In this document: positions 36,673 to 46,794 of the stretch, in pieces
How positions within the stretch are numbered: position 1 is the first letter of the stretch
Layout of the letters: each line of letters starts with the position of its first letter
NCBI RefSeq assembly: GCF_005406225.1
Contig: NZ_NXLY01000004.1
Coordinates: forward strand, 1-64,000
Reading direction: 5' to 3'
Source: Campylobacter taeniopygiae
Lineage (GTDB): Bacteria > Campylobacterota > Campylobacteria > Campylobacterales > Campylobacteraceae
DNA: 64,000 nucleotides
Notes under the pieces: generated by a model
Database searches by the model: none
Told to the model about the DNA's origin: nothing
What the model saw: only the letters and a program-made list of their open reading frames with translations
Translations under genes and position numbers: made by a program

Positions 36673-37919
36673 TATCTAGCTCCTTTTCTTTCCATAATAG
36701 TAATTATAGGTAAGATGACTAGAAGTAATAATAAAAATACAACAGAAGCATAAAATCCTACCCAAGCATTTACACCCGTTGGAGGCAACTTGCCATAAAT
36801 AGTCAAGACGATCATATCTACAAGTAAAATCCAAAACCAAATAAAAAATAAAGGTCTTTCATGAGCTGGTTTTACCACTTCACTTCTATCAAGCCAAGGA
36901 AGTAGGAAAAAGATCACTTGAGCCACACCAAAAGCCGCTAAACCGATACTAAAAGCTTTGATACCTGCTATATCAAAGAAAAATCCTCTTAAAACCTCAT
37001 AACTCCATAAGAAATACCATTCTGGATAAATATGAGGTGGAGTTTTAAGCGCATCCGCTGGATCAAAATTGATAGGATCCATAGCAAATTCGAATTTAAA
37101 ACAAACCAAATAAAAAAAGAAAATCATGAATAAACAAATATACATAAAGTCTTTAGATAAAAATCCTGGCCAAAAAGGAATTACTTTTGAATTTTTAGTA
37201 TCGCCTGCCATATATTTTTCAGCTTCTAAATCAAAATCTAATTCTTCAGAAATTTCATTATTTACATGTGGAATTCTTAAAGAATAAAAATGGAAAGCAA
37301 TGATTGAAATAATCACAATAGGAAGCAAACATACATGAAGCATAAAAAATCTTGTTAAAGTTGGATCAGAAACAGCATAATCCCCACGAATCCAAATTAC
37401 AAGTTCAGGACCTATAAAAGGAATTCCTCCAAAAAGATTAGTGATAACTTGTGCAGCCCAATAACTCATTTGTCCCCAAGGAAGCATATAACCACTAAAA
37501 GCTTCAGCTGAAAACACAACAAAAAGAAGCATACCGCTTACCCAAATCATCTCTCTACCACGTTTATAAGAACCATAATAAATTCCGGTAAACATATGAA
37601 TATAAATGATTAAAAAGATTACAGAAGCAGCTACACCGTGCATATGACGCCATAACCAACCATAATCAACCTCTTGCATAATTGTTTTATTTACACTATT
37701 AAAAGCAAGAGTAGTATCAGGCTTATAATACATTACAAGTAAAAGACCTGTTACAAAAAGTACTGCAAAAAGCGTTGTTAAAATAACACCCATCGCCCAA
37801 AGAAAATTAATTTGTTTTGGGATCCAGTATTTTGCCATCAAAACATCAAATAATTTATTGACAGCTAATCTCTGATCAAGCCAATCTATTAAGCCATTTG
37901 CTTTTCTAATATGTGCCAT
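36672..37919 (-). CDS. petB: Cytochrome b subunit of the bc1 complex
   Basis: The 415-residue inner-membrane protein has the cytochrome b pattern: WLWRHMHGVAASVIFL with haem-binding His, GYMLPWGQMSYWAAQV, a second pair of His (MLHVCLLP, IAFHFYSLR), and DPINFDPADALKTPPHIYPEWYF carrying the PEW quinol-site motif. It holds the two b haems and quinone sites. It follows petA by two bases. Confidence 0.95.
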   Translation of the reverse strand: MAHIRKANGLIDWLDQRLAVNKLFDVLMAKYWIPKQINFLWAMGVILTTLFAVLFVTGLLLVMYYKPDTTLAFNSVNKTIMQEVDYGWLWRHMHGVAASVIFLIIYIHMFTGIYYGSYKRGREMIWVSGMLLFVVFSAEAFSGYMLPWGQMSYWAAQVITNLFGGIPFIGPELVIWIRGDYAVSDPTLTRFFMLHVCLLPIVIISIIAFHFYSLRIPHVNNEISEELDFDLEAEKYMAGDTKNSKVIPFWPGFLSKDFMYICLFMIFFFYLVCFKFEFAMDPINFDPADALKTPPHIYPEWYFLWSYEVLRGFFFDIAGIKAFSIGLAAFGVAQVIFFLLPWLDRSEVVKPAHERPLFFIWFWILLVDMIVLTIYGKLPPTGVNAWVGFYASVVFLLLLLVILPIITIMERKGAR

Positions 37920-37921
37920 AA

Positions 37922-38425
37922 TTAAGCCTCCTTGGTCATTTGTTTATATTCTGGACCCTCTTCGCCTAAAACAAGTTTAGTTCCTTCAATTTTAAAAGGA
38001 GGGATATCAAGAGGTCTTGGAGGAGGTCCAAAGATATTTTTTCCACTTGTATCGAATTCCCCACCATGACAAGCACATTTAAAAATTTGCTCACTTGGAT
38101 GATATGCAGGAATACAGCCTAAATGGGTACAAAGTCCTATAACAACAGTATATGCCGCATTATCAACAACAACATCACGCTTTGGATCTTTCGCCATACT
38201 AGCATCTTTTTTTAAAATAAAAATAGGTTTTTTTCTCCACTCTATCGTCCTAAGCTCTCCGGCTTGCATTCCTGATAAATCTACTGTAGTAAAACCTGCA
38301 GCTTTAACACTTGGAAGTGGATCCCAAGTTTTTTTCATTGCAACAAGCGAAAAAACACCGCCTACAGCAGCTACGGTTCCAAATGCAACTCCCATAAAGC
38401 TTCTTCTGCTTTCAGATGTAGCCAT
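37922..38425 (-). CDS. petA: Rieske iron-sulfur protein of the bc1 complex
   Basis: The 167-residue protein has a twin-arginine export signal (SRRSFMG followed by a hydrophobic helix, FGTVAAVGGVFSLVA) that also anchors it, and the 2Fe-2S ligand motifs CTHLGC and CACHGG. It takes electrons from quinol and passes them to the petC haems. The ATG at 38425 is chosen because AGGA lies eight bases before it; an ATG five codons upstream has no such site. TatA, encoded in this window, would take part in its export. Confidence 0.94.
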   Translation of the reverse strand: MATSESRRSFMGVAFGTVAAVGGVFSLVAMKKTWDPLPSVKAAGFTTVDLSGMQAGELRTIEWRKKPIFILKKDASMAKDPKRDVVVDNAAYTVVIGLCTHLGCIPAYHPSEQIFKCACHGGEFDTSGKNIFGPPPRPLDIPPFKIEGTKLVLGEEGPEYKQMTKEA

Positions 38426-38513
38426 AACTCGTCCTTTCATTTTTATTTAAACAAATCATTAGTTTATCTAAAATAAAATAAATTTTTTCTTTGCTTATTA
38501 ATCTCTTGTTTAC

Positions 38514-39779
38514 TTATTTCAAAATAAGCCCCAAAAAAGAGAAAAAAAGAACGGGCAAAGTGATAAAAAAGCTAAATTTGCAATACTTTAAAAAAGAAAT
38601 TTTAATACCTCTTTTTGCCAAAAGTTCTAACCAAAATAAAGTTGCTAAAGATCCTATAGGGGTAAGCTTTGAACCGATATTAACTCCTAAAAGATGTGCA
38701 TATACCATATCTTTTGGAAAATCTTTCAACGCTAAATCACCGATTAAAGTCATAGGTAAATTATTAAAAATTGAAGATAATAAAGCTGAAATAAAACCTG
38801 TGCCAAAAATAGAATTGATTTCATTGTATTTCAAATTCTGATATAAATTGGATAAAATTTCACCTACTCCACATTTATGCAAAGCAAAAACAACGATATA
38901 AAGTCCAAAGCTAAAAATAAAAATACCCCAAGGCGCATGTTTAATTACTCTTAAAGCCTCTCTTTTTTTAATCCTATAAGCTATAAACCAAAAAAACAAA
39001 GATTCGCATAAAGCGATCAAGCTTTTATCCCATTGATATATTTGAGCGATAAAAAAACTAAGTACAAATAAAATCAAATAACAAATACAAAAAATAAAAA
39101 AAGAAGTAGAAAATTTTACCTCTTTGGATAGTTTTATTTCAAGATAGCATGGTAGGGATCTTAAAAAAACAAAACAAACAATAAAAAGGATAGAAAATAA
39201 AACAAACAAACTTGGTAAAAACATATTTTTTGCAAATTCTAAAAAATCAAGATTAAAATAATTAGCCGTGATTAAATTAGTTAAATTAGAAATAACCAAA
39301 GTATTAGAACTTGCATCACATAAAAAAGAAACACTCAATAAAAAAGTATTTATAATGATACTATCTTTTAAATTTTTAAAAGTGCTAAAAATCGCAATAA
39401 CAATAGGAGTGATGATCAAAATAGCACCATCATTTCCTAAAAAGGCAGTGATAAAAAATACAAAAACAAGTAAAAAAAGCATTAATTTCTTAGTCGAAAT
39501 TTTTTCATTTTTATTTTTAGAATAATCCAAAATTTTTCCAGCTATGAAGTCAAAAAAACCTAAAATTTCCAAAGCAAAAGAAAGTATCATGAGTGCTAAA
39601 AGGGTTAAAGAACTTCCCCAAACAAGATCAAAAATAAAAACAATATCATTCCAATTTACAAGTTTAAAAAAATAAACAAAAAAAGCCCCGATTAAAGAAA
39701 TTATCCATAAAGATAAATTCCAAGGCCTTAAAAAAATAAAAACTAAAGTGATTAAAAAAAATAAAACCGCAAGAAACAT
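38514..39779 (-). CDS. ArsB/NhaD-superfamily ion transporter
   Basis: The 421-residue protein has about eleven or twelve membrane helices and the ArsB-type signatures FFITAFLGNDGAILIITPIV and LLGVNIGSKLTPIGSLATLFWLEL (the latter near residues 375-398). It was annotated arsB in C. jejuni (Cj1187c), but no arsR or arsC lies nearby, so arsenite export is not shown; a Na+/H+ or other anion role is equally open. It begins at the last base of mnmG and precedes petA by 88 bases. Confidence 0.8.
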   Translation of the reverse strand: MFLAVLFFLITLVFIFLRPWNLSLWIISLIGAFFVYFFKLVNWNDIVFIFDLVWGSSLTLLALMILSFALEILGFFDFIAGKILDYSKNKNEKISTKKLMLFLLVFVFFITAFLGNDGAILIITPIVIAIFSTFKNLKDSIIINTFLLSVSFLCDASSNTLVISNLTNLITANYFNLDFLEFAKNMFLPSLFVLFSILFIVCFVFLRSLPCYLEIKLSKEVKFSTSFFIFCICYLILFVLSFFIAQIYQWDKSLIALCESLFFWFIAYRIKKREALRVIKHAPWGIFIFSFGLYIVVFALHKCGVGEILSNLYQNLKYNEINSIFGTGFISALLSSIFNNLPMTLIGDLALKDFPKDMVYAHLLGVNIGSKLTPIGSLATLFWLELLAKRGIKISFLKYCKFSFFITLPVLFFSFLGLILK

Positions 39780-41638
39780 TAATTTTGTTTCTTTTGGATT
39801 TTTATATAAATTTGTAAAATATCTAAAGCCGCAGGAGTGATACCGCTAATCTGACTAGCAGCAAACAAGGTTAAAGGTCTATTAAGTTCAAGTTTTTCAA
39901 TTACTTCATTGCTTAAACCACTCACACTTTTAAAATCAAAATCTTTAGGAATACGCATATCAATTAAATTTTTCATTTTTTCAACTTGTGCTTTTTGCAT
40001 GATGATATAATGATAATATTTAGCTTCATTTAAAATTTCTCTTAAGGAATATTCATCCATAGTTTCAAAAATAGGATCTAGTTTTTTTAATTTTTCTATA
40101 TTAAAGCTAGATCGTGCAACTATTTTTTGCAAATTAACAATAGAACTGATTTTTTCTTCACCCAAATGAGTCAAAAATTCATTATTTTGATTATTAGGTG
40201 TCAATTCTTTTTCCAAAAGAAATTTCAATCCTTTATCTAAATTTTCTTTAATATTTTCAATGAATTTATAATCCTCATCCCCTAAAAGTCCAAATTCCTT
40301 ACCATATTTTCCAAGTCTAATTATGGCATTTTCTTCTCTTAAAAGTAATCTAAATTCAGCCCTTGAGGTAAACATTCTATAAGGTTCTTTTGTTCCTTTA
40401 ACTACTAAATCATCGATTAAAACGCCTATATAAGCCTCATCTCGTCTTAAAATAAATGGTTCTTTTTCATCAAGAGCTAAAACAGCATTAATACCTGCCA
40501 TAAAGCCTTGTGCTGCCGCTTCTTCATAACCTGTCGTTCCATTAATCTGTCCAGCGCAATAAAGATTTTTAATCTTTTTAGTTTCTAAAGTATGGTAAAG
40601 TTCTGTTGGATCAATATAATCATACTCGATTGCATAACCAAAACGTGTAATTTTAGCTTTTTCAAATCCTTTTATAGAAGAAAGCATTTCTTGTTGAACT
40701 TCGTAAGGTAAAGAAGTAGAAAATCCATTGATATAATACTCAGTAGCATCAATGGTTTGAGGTTCTATAAAAAGATGATGGCTTTCTTTCTCTGCAAAAC
40801 GATTGATTTTATCTTCTATAGACGGGCAATATCTTGGCCCCACTCCTTCAATTTGTCCTGTAAAAAGTGGAGCACGATAAAAATTATTTTTAATAATTTC
40901 ATGAGTTTTTAAATTGGTTCTTGCTATGTAACATGGTAATTGAGTGGGATTAAAATCTCTAGTTTTAAAACTAAAAGCCTTAGGGTTTTCATCTCCGTAT
41001 TGAATTTCAAGGGCATTAAAATCGATAGTTTTTGCATCCACTCTAGGACAAGTTCCTGTTTTTAAACGTCCCATTTTCAAATTAGTATGAGATAAATTTT
41101 TTCCTAATTTTACAGAAGCAAGTTCTCCAACCCTCCCTGCTTCAAGTTTGTTTTCTCCTATATGAATAAGTCCATTTAAAAAAGTTCCTGTTGTTAAAAT
41201 AATTTTTTGAGCTTTATATTCATTATTTAAGTTAGTTTTTACTCCAATAACTCTATCTTTGTCAAATATCAACTCGCAAACTTGTTCTTGTGAAATTTCT
41301 AAATTTTCAAGCTTTAAAAGTTTGTTACGTGCAACAATACGGTATTTATCCATATCAATTTGTGCTCTACTGCCCCTTACTGCTACACCTTTACTTTCAT
41401 TTAAAATACGAAATTGTATGCCTGCACTATCGGTAATTTCACCCATTAAACCACCCATGGCATCAAGTTCTTTAACCAAATGTCCCTTAGCAAGTCCTCC
41501 AATAGCTGGGTTGCAACTTGCCGCACCGATTTGTTCTATAAGGGTTGTTAAAAGTAAAGTTTTTTTGCCCATTTTAGCAGCAACAGCACTCGCTTCGATA
41601 CCAGCATGTCCGCCACCTATGACAATAATATCGAACAT
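39779..41638 (-). CDS. mnmG: tRNA uridine 5-carboxymethylaminomethyl modification enzyme MnmG
   Basis: The 619-residue flavoprotein (formerly GidA) modifies the wobble uridine of some tRNAs together with MnmE. It has the FAD loop [38 protein letters not shown], the catalytic Cys region GTCPRVD and a [18 protein letters not shown] segment. The ATG at 41638 has an AGGAA site; an upstream in-frame ATG at 41698 would give an atypical 20-residue extension, so I reject it. A TATAAT is found 46 bases ahead. Confidence 0.95.
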   Translation of the reverse strand: MFDIIVIGGGHAGIEASAVAAKMGKKTLLLTTLIEQIGAASCNPAIGGLAKGHLVKELDAMGGLMGEITDSAGIQFRILNESKGVAVRGSRAQIDMDKYRIVARNKLLKLENLEISQEQVCELIFDKDRVIGVKTNLNNEYKAQKIILTTGTFLNGLIHIGENKLEAGRVGELASVKLGKNLSHTNLKMGRLKTGTCPRVDAKTIDFNALEIQYGDENPKAFSFKTRDFNPTQLPCYIARTNLKTHEIIKNNFYRAPLFTGQIEGVGPRYCPSIEDKINRFAEKESHHLFIEPQTIDATEYYINGFSTSLPYEVQQEMLSSIKGFEKAKITRFGYAIEYDYIDPTELYHTLETKKIKNLYCAGQINGTTGYEEAAAQGFMAGINAVLALDEKEPFILRRDEAYIGVLIDDLVVKGTKEPYRMFTSRAEFRLLLREENAIIRLGKYGKEFGLLGDEDYKFIENIKENLDKGLKFLLEKELTPNNQNNEFLTHLGEEKISSIVNLQKIVARSSFNIEKLKKLDPIFETMDEYSLREILNEAKYYHYIIMQKAQVEKMKNLIDMRIPKDFDFKSVSGLSNEVIEKLELNRPLTLFAASQISGITPAALDILQIYIKIQKKQN

Positions 41639-41683
41639 ATTTTTTCCTAAATAAATGAAGTTTTTTAAAAACAATGAATAGAG

Positions 41684-41689
41684 ATTATA
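41684..41689 (-). promoter_or_regulatory. -10 promoter element for mnmG
   Basis: TATAAT on the minus strand lies 46 bases before the mnmG start, between the cetB terminator hairpin and the gene. Confidence 0.55.
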
Positions 41690-41698
41690 TAACATCAA

Positions 41699-41725
41699 GA
41701 CTTAAAACAAAGATTGTTTTAAGTC
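41699..41725 (-). terminator. Hairpin terminator after cetB
   Basis: A 12-bp perfect stem (41699-41710 with 41714-41725, three-base loop) begins nine bases past the cetB stop. The T tract on the minus strand is weak, but no other terminator is visible before mnmG. Confidence 0.6.
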
Positions 41726-41734
41726 TATAAATTT

Positions 41735-42229
41735 TTATTTGTCTTCTTGAAGAGAGAATATTAATTCATTGTAGCTTTTACCCATGCTTTTACAGAAATC
41801 TTTTAACATTTCCACACCTTTATGAATGCTCTGTTTTTCAGCTCTTAATAAATCGTTATAAAGATTTTCTATAGTTTCTAACGCTTTACGATTTGGCATA
41901 CGCCTAACAGAATAATATCCGATAATATTATTTCTAGTATCTAAAGAAGGTGTTACATTAGCAAAAACCCAATAATAATCATTATTTTTAGTTTTATTCT
42001 TTACATAAGCGAAGATTTCTTTGCCTTCTTTCATGTAATCCCATAAAAATTTGAAAACAGTTTTTGGCATATCTTGATGTCTTACTATATTATGCGGTTG
42101 ATATAATACTTCTTTCATGGTATAATCCGCATATTTTAAAAAATCATCATTTGCATAAACTATTAAACCTTTTAAATCTGTTTTTGAAGTTATCAAACTA
42201 TCTTTTTGTAAAAAAATTTCTTTTGACAT
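41735..42229 (-). CDS. cetB: PAS-domain redox sensor CetB
   Basis: The 164-residue cytoplasmic protein is a single PAS domain of the Aer type: TDLKGLIVYANDDFLKYADYT, HNIVRHQDMPKTVFKFLWDYM and YYWVFANVTPSLD, which in Aer binds FAD. In C. jejuni CetB pairs with CetA as a two-protein energy-taxis receptor, replacing single-chain Aer. The gene follows cetA by ten bases. A close paralogue lies on the other side of cetA. Confidence 0.92.
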   Translation of the reverse strand: MSKEIFLQKDSLITSKTDLKGLIVYANDDFLKYADYTMKEVLYQPHNIVRHQDMPKTVFKFLWDYMKEGKEIFAYVKNKTKNNDYYWVFANVTPSLDTRNNIIGYYSVRRMPNRKALETIENLYNDLLRAEKQSIHKGVEMLKDFCKSMGKSYNELIFSLQEDK

Positions 42230-42239
42230 TTAAACTTCC

Positions 42240-43616
42240 TTAAATTTTTAATTTATCTAAAATCTCAGTACTTTTGTGTTCTAAAACTTTTATATCATTG
42301 ACAATAGTATCATATACTCTTTGATCAATATAACTTGCTTTTGATTCCTCTATAGCTTTTTTCGCATTTGATTTGATTAGTTGCTTTGTAGAATCTAATT
42401 CTTCATCCGATACAAAATGATTAATAATATTTTTGATTCTATCATCAAGACACAAATTAGAAATTGGATCCACGCTAGATAAGTCAAATTCTTGTGCTCC
42501 ATTGAGATTTAAATATATATTTGATTTATATAAAATATGATCAAGTTTTATAACTGATAATGCTAATCTATTAGCAAGTTCTGAAAAATCTTTACCCAAA
42601 GTAGAACTATTTTCCTCTAAACCTCTAAAAGCTTGAGAGAATTTTTGGATTCTTTCTTCTGATTGGCTTACGATATTAAAAACTTGCTCACTGCCATTTT
42701 GAATATTGATAAAATCTTGTTGCATAGTTTGAATTGCTATAGAAATTTCACTTGTAGATCTTTGAGTTCTTTCGGCTAATTTTCTAACTTCATCAGCAAC
42801 CACCGCAAATCCTCGCCCATGCTCTCCTGCACGTGCGGCTTCTATTGCTGCATTGAGTGCAAGTAAATTTGTTTGATCAGCAATATCTCTAATTACCTCA
42901 ACTACAGAAGTAATATTTTGAGAATTAGCAACAAAAGTTTGAACGGTTTCTTTGCTTGAATTAACCACTTCCATTAAAGAAGCCATAGCATTTTGTAAAG
43001 AATCAACCTCACTACCATTTTCTGTTGCTGTATGAGTGATAGAATTAACCACATCATGCACATCTTTCATAACATCAATATCTTTATTTAAAGAGACTGA
43101 AATTTGTGACATATCTTTATTTTGATTTCCAAGGCTAAGATCCATCAAAGCTCTTGATAAAGCATTTTTAAAGACAGATTTTGAAGTATTTTCCACATTA
43201 ACTAAAGCTTTATTGATAAATTCAATATTATGAGCAAAAATACCCTTAAGACCTTCAGGTAAAGCTTTACGATAAAATTCTCCTTTTTGCGAACAAGCTA
43301 TAGAAGTGCTGATCTCTCTTAAATAAGCTTCAAGATTGTCTAAAGTATTATTAAGATTATCTGAAATTTCTGCGAATTTTTGACTTTTGGTTTTTATATA
43401 AACAACCCTATTTTCGAAATTTCCTTCTCTTAACTCCTTGCAAAGATCATATAGCTTATCTATCATTATTTGTTCATCTTTGTAATATATAAAAAGATAA
43501 ATCATAAGCGCAATAGCAAGTAATATAATCACTGCTCCAACATAAGCATGAACAAAAATCGTTCCAAAGATACTTAAAATACCCAGAAAAATAGCCAAAA
43601 ATAATCCATTTTTCAT
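42240..43616 (-). CDS. cetA: Methyl-accepting chemotaxis-type signal transducer CetA
   Basis: The 458-residue protein has a closely spaced pair of N-terminal helices (about 4-20 and 27-45) with no periplasmic sensor domain, a HAMP-like segment and a chemoreceptor signalling domain containing [20 protein letters not shown] (the hairpin tip) and [19 protein letters not shown]. It cannot sense by itself and depends on CetB for input. It lies between its PAS partner and a second PAS gene. Confidence 0.93.
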   Translation of the reverse strand: MKNGLFLAIFLGILSIFGTIFVHAYVGAVIILLAIALMIYLFIYYKDEQIMIDKLYDLCKELREGNFENRVVYIKTKSQKFAEISDNLNNTLDNLEAYLREISTSIACSQKGEFYRKALPEGLKGIFAHNIEFINKALVNVENTSKSVFKNALSRALMDLSLGNQNKDMSQISVSLNKDIDVMKDVHDVVNSITHTATENGSEVDSLQNAMASLMEVVNSSKETVQTFVANSQNITSVVEVIRDIADQTNLLALNAAIEAARAGEHGRGFAVVADEVRKLAERTQRSTSEISIAIQTMQQDFINIQNGSEQVFNIVSQSEERIQKFSQAFRGLEENSSTLGKDFSELANRLALSVIKLDHILYKSNIYLNLNGAQEFDLSSVDPISNLCLDDRIKNIINHFVSDEELDSTKQLIKSNAKKAIEESKASYIDQRVYDTIVNDIKVLEHKSTEILDKLKI

Positions 43617-43751
43617 TGAATTAGGTCTCCCTTTCTTACAATAAATATTTATTTTTTATGATTTTAAATCAAAAAAAAGATAGAACTAACCTTTGTAAGA
43701 TAAATTATCAAAGATCTGATATATTCTACAATTATTAATATTAATTTGTCT

Positions 43752-44246
43752 TTAAATTTCATGCTGTAAATTAAAAATAAGTTCATTATAACTTATTTTA
43801 TAAGAATTAACAATTTCCATTAAAGCTTTTACACCTGCTTGAATTCCACCTTTTTGTTCTTTTTCTCTTAAAATTTTATAAATTTCTTCTATCATAGGTA
43901 AAATTTTACGATTTGGAGCTCTGCGAACTGAATAATAATTAATAATATTACCATGTATGCCATAAGAAGGAGTTACATTAGTAAAAACCCAATAATACCT
44001 TCCATCTTTAGCTTTATTTTTAACAAAAGCAAAAATTTCATCGCCTCTTTGTATATAGTCCCATAGACATTTAAATACTGTTCTTGGCATATCTTCATGT
44101 CTTACGATACTATGGGGTCGATTTAATAACTCATCAATTGTATATCCTGCATATTTAGCAAAATCATTATTTGCATAAATAATATTCCCTCTAAGATCTG
44201 TTTTTGAAGTAATTAAAGCATTATTATCTACTATTATTTCTTCCAT
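43752..44246 (-). CDS. PAS-domain protein, CetB paralogue (CetC-like)
   Basis: The 164-residue protein is a close relative of CetB, with matching TDLRGNIIYANNDFAKYAGYT, HSIVRHEDMPRTVFKCLWDY and YYWVFTNVTPSYG segments. It is encoded upstream of cetA across a 135-base gap and probably has its own promoter. In C. jejuni this position (Cj1191c) is a second PAS protein implicated in energy taxis; it could compete with or tune CetB. Confidence 0.85.
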   Translation of the reverse strand: MEEIIVDNNALITSKTDLRGNIIYANNDFAKYAGYTIDELLNRPHSIVRHEDMPRTVFKCLWDYIQRGDEIFAFVKNKAKDGRYYWVFTNVTPSYGIHGNIINYYSVRRAPNRKILPMIEEIYKILREKEQKGGIQAGVKALMEIVNSYKISYNELIFNLQHEI

Positions 44247-44453
44247 GACCCTAAACTCTTTCTATCACTTTTAAAAAAACTTAAAAACAGCATTGGGATT
44301 TTAAAATAACCACCAAAGCATTATTTAATCTATGCTAACATAAATATATTTAATTTATTATAAAATGAGAAATTACGTAACATTATAACCCAAATGATTT
44401 TTTGTAAAAGCCAAGAATTAAAATATTTAATTTCTATTTTATTCTTTGTTTGT

Positions 44454-44459
44454 TAAGAT
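44454..44459 (+). promoter_or_regulatory. -10 promoter element for dctA
   Basis: TAAGAT with an upstream TG (TGTTAAGAT) lies 32 bases before the dctA start, a plausible extended -10. No convincing -35 is visible. Confidence 0.4.
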
Positions 44460-44491
44460 GTTACCAATTGAAATAAAATTAAGGAGTTTTT

Positions 44492-45868
44492 TTGGAAACT
44501 TTAAGTCAAACTTTTGCAGAGATAAAACCTCCCTTATACAAAAGAATCCTAAAAAGTTTAGGTTTTTGGGTAATTATAGGAATTATCGCCGGTGTTACAC
44601 TTGGATATATTGATAAAGAATGGGCAATTGCAAGTAAGCCAGGTGTGGAATATTTTATAAAATCTTTAAAAGTTTTAATTGGACCTATTATATTTGTAAC
44701 TTTAGTTTTAGGAATTATTAGCCTTGAAAGCTTAAAAAAGGTTGGAAGTATAGGAGCTAAGGCTGTGATATATTTTGAAGTTGTAAGCACCTTGGCTTTA
44801 GCTATAGGTATTTTTATGGCTAATATAATGCAACCAGGCCACGGGATGAATCTAAATCCGGATCAATTAGATACTCAAAGTGTGCAAAAATATATTTCAC
44901 AAACAACAGAAATTAGCGCTGGTTCAGAGATTATGCATATTTTAAAAGATGCTATGCCAACCGATATTATTACTCCTTTTACCGAAGGAAAAACCATACA
45001 AGTTTTAGTGATTGCTATTGTTACGGCTTTAATTATTTCTTTAATGAGAACAGAAGATAAACAAGCCATTCAAAGAGTTTTAGAAGTTCTTCAAAATTTT
45101 GTTTTTAAAATTCTACAAATTATAATGTATTTTAGCCCTATTGCCGCTTTTTCAGCTATGGCTGTTTTAATTGCACAATATGGCATTGGCTCTTTGATTA
45201 ACCTTGCTTATTTACTTTTAGTTATGCTAATTTCTTGTTTAGTATTTATATTTGGTATTTTAGGAATAATTTGTTATTTTGCTAAGGTTAATATATTTAA
45301 ATTTATGAGATTTATAGCTCGTGAAGTTTTAATCGTCTTTGCAACAAGTTCAAGCGAATCTGCACTCGCTCCTTTGATGAGAAAATTAGAAAAAGCGGGT
45401 CTTTCTAAAGCTACCGTTGGACTTGTTTTACCAACAGGCTATAGTTTTAATCTTGATTGCACTAATATTTATCTAGCTATGAGTTTGATTTTTTTAGCAC
45501 AGGCCTTCAATGTTAATCTAAGTCTAGCACATGAAATCAGTATTTTAATCGTTCTTATGATAGCCTCAAAAGGTGCTGTTGGAGTAACAGGATCAGGATT
45601 TATAGTTTTAGGTAGCACCCTAGCTGCTTTAGGAAATATGGAAATATCTGAAGCAAATGCTACCTTAGCAGAAGTTCTACCTGTTGCAGCCATAGGAATA
45701 CTTCTAGGCGTTGATAAATTTATGTCAGAAATGAGAGCTGTGGGAAATCTTTGTGGAAATAGCGTTGCAGCCTTAATTGTTTCCATTTGGGATAAACAAA
45801 TTGATTGGGAAAAATTCCGTTATGCTATGGATAATCCAGAGAAATTCCATAATGCAGGGATGAATTAA
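44492..45868 (+). CDS. dctA: C4-dicarboxylate/proton symporter
   Basis: The 458-residue DAACS-family transporter imports succinate, fumarate, malate and aspartate across the inner membrane. It shows GPIIFVTLVLGI, the serine-rich hairpin ATSSSESALAPLMRKL, and VLPTGYSFNLDCTNIYL, the substrate-binding segments of the family. It starts at TTG, with an AAGGAG site nine bases ahead and no better ATG nearby. Its 3' end overlaps the convergent inverse-autotransporter gene by four bases. Organic acids are central to Campylobacter metabolism. Confidence 0.92.
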   Translation: METLSQTFAEIKPPLYKRILKSLGFWVIIGIIAGVTLGYIDKEWAIASKPGVEYFIKSLKVLIGPIIFVTLVLGIISLESLKKVGSIGAKAVIYFEVVSTLALAIGIFMANIMQPGHGMNLNPDQLDTQSVQKYISQTTEISAGSEIMHILKDAMPTDIITPFTEGKTIQVLVIAIVTALIISLMRTEDKQAIQRVLEVLQNFVFKILQIIMYFSPIAAFSAMAVLIAQYGIGSLINLAYLLLVMLISCLVFIFGILGIICYFAKVNIFKFMRFIAREVLIVFATSSSESALAPLMRKLEKAGLSKATVGLVLPTGYSFNLDCTNIYLAMSLIFLAQAFNVNLSLAHEISILIVLMIASKGAVGVTGSGFIVLGSTLAALGNMEISEANATLAEVLPVAAIGILLGVDKFMSEMRAVGNLCGNSVAALIVSIWDKQIDWEKFRYAMDNPEKFHNAGMN

Positions 45869-46644
45869 TAAATTCTCTCCAAGAAATCATAACGATTGAT
45901 TTCTTGGAAAATATTATCTTGTTTATGAAGTTGTCTTGAGAAACTTTTATCAAAACTAAAATTAAATCCGATTTGAACTGCGATATCATTTTCATTTGTA
46001 TTAGCATTAAAAATGCGACGAGATATATTCAAATTTAAAATACTATAAGGAGAATAAATTAACTGGTAATTAGTTTTTTCTTCATCTTTGATCACATCAA
46101 ATGTAAATTTATTATAAGCAGGATCAATAAAACTAATTCCTAATTGAAAACTTTTATTAATTTCATCTAAAACATAATAATTACTATAAGCTTTAACAAA
46201 GTCACCATAACCAAATTCGGCTCCAAAACTTTTAGCATTTTTTTGCTCTTCTTGTTTATCTACAAACCCATTAAAACCAAATAAAAAATTATCTTTTTTA
46301 TAACGATTGATTAAGCCGCTAGAATAATTATACCCATCTTGAGCGATAAAAAGTTCTTTTTGAAATAATAAGGAATCATTTTCTCCTTCGTAAATTGAAC
46401 TTAAATTTTTAACGCGGATATTTTCATTTTGAAAATCTAAAATACCATCGGTTGTATCAATACCATTTTCATTTTCTAAAGTATTTGATAATAAACTATT
46501 TAAAGCTTTTTGAAAATCTAAATTTTCCTCTTGAATTTTAGGAGCCTTTTTAACAGCTTGAAAATCAAATTGATGCCATGAACAATTTGTTTCACTTGCA
46601 TTAAGTAAAGAAAATAAGAGAAATATACAAAAAGCATTTTTCAT
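45865..46644 (-). CDS. Stand-alone inverse autotransporter beta-barrel protein
   Basis: The 259-residue protein has a signal peptide (KNAFCIFLLFSLLNA) and then matches the beta-barrel of intimin/invasin-type inverse autotransporters: LFIAQDGYNYSSGL, FLFGFNGFVDKQ, FGAEFGYGDFVKAYSNYY, and alternating strands ending SFDKSFSRQL and INRYDFLERIY, corresponding to the conserved RYDLVERNN end of the barrel. The protein stops there, so the secreted passenger normally attached after the barrel is missing. It may be an outer-membrane porin-like remnant or a recruited barrel. It matches Cj1193c in place. The naming rests on pattern recognition only. Confidence 0.75.
   Translation of the reverse strand: MKNAFCIFLLFSLLNASETNCSWHQFDFQAVKKAPKIQEENLDFQKALNSLLSNTLENENGIDTTDGILDFQNENIRVKNLSSIYEGENDSLLFQKELFIAQDGYNYSSGLINRYKKDNFLFGFNGFVDKQEEQKNAKSFGAEFGYGDFVKAYSNYYVLDEINKSFQLGISFIDPAYNKFTFDVIKDEEKTNYQLIYSPYSILNLNISRRIFNANTNENDIAVQIGFNFSFDKSFSRQLHKQDNIFQEINRYDFLERIY
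45879..45907 (-). terminator. Hairpin at the dctA/inverse-autotransporter convergence
   Basis: An 11-bp perfect stem (45879-45889 with 45897-45907) lies just past the dctA stop inside the 3' end of the opposite gene. Tails are AT-rich on both strands; a bidirectional terminator is inferred. Confidence 0.45.
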
Positions 46645-46753
46645 TGAATCAGCTTTTCCTAACTACATATTTAAGTTTAAAAATATTATAAAAAAATAAA
46701 ATAAATACTATATCAACTCAAGATAAAATATTTGCAATTTTAAAATTATAAGG

Positions 46754-46759
46754 TATAAT
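46754..46759 (+). promoter_or_regulatory. -10 promoter element for pit
   Basis: A consensus TATAAT lies 36 bases before the pit start codon, preceded by AT-rich periodic sequence. The ribosome site is weak. Confidence 0.55.
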
Positions 46760-46794
46760 TAAAAGCAAACTTAAAAATTTAAAAAAGGGTTTTT

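Noticed and set aside
41639-41698. Upstream ATG adding 20 residues to MnmG
   Set aside because: The extension is hydrophobic, unlike the family, and the mnmG promoter -10 overlaps it.
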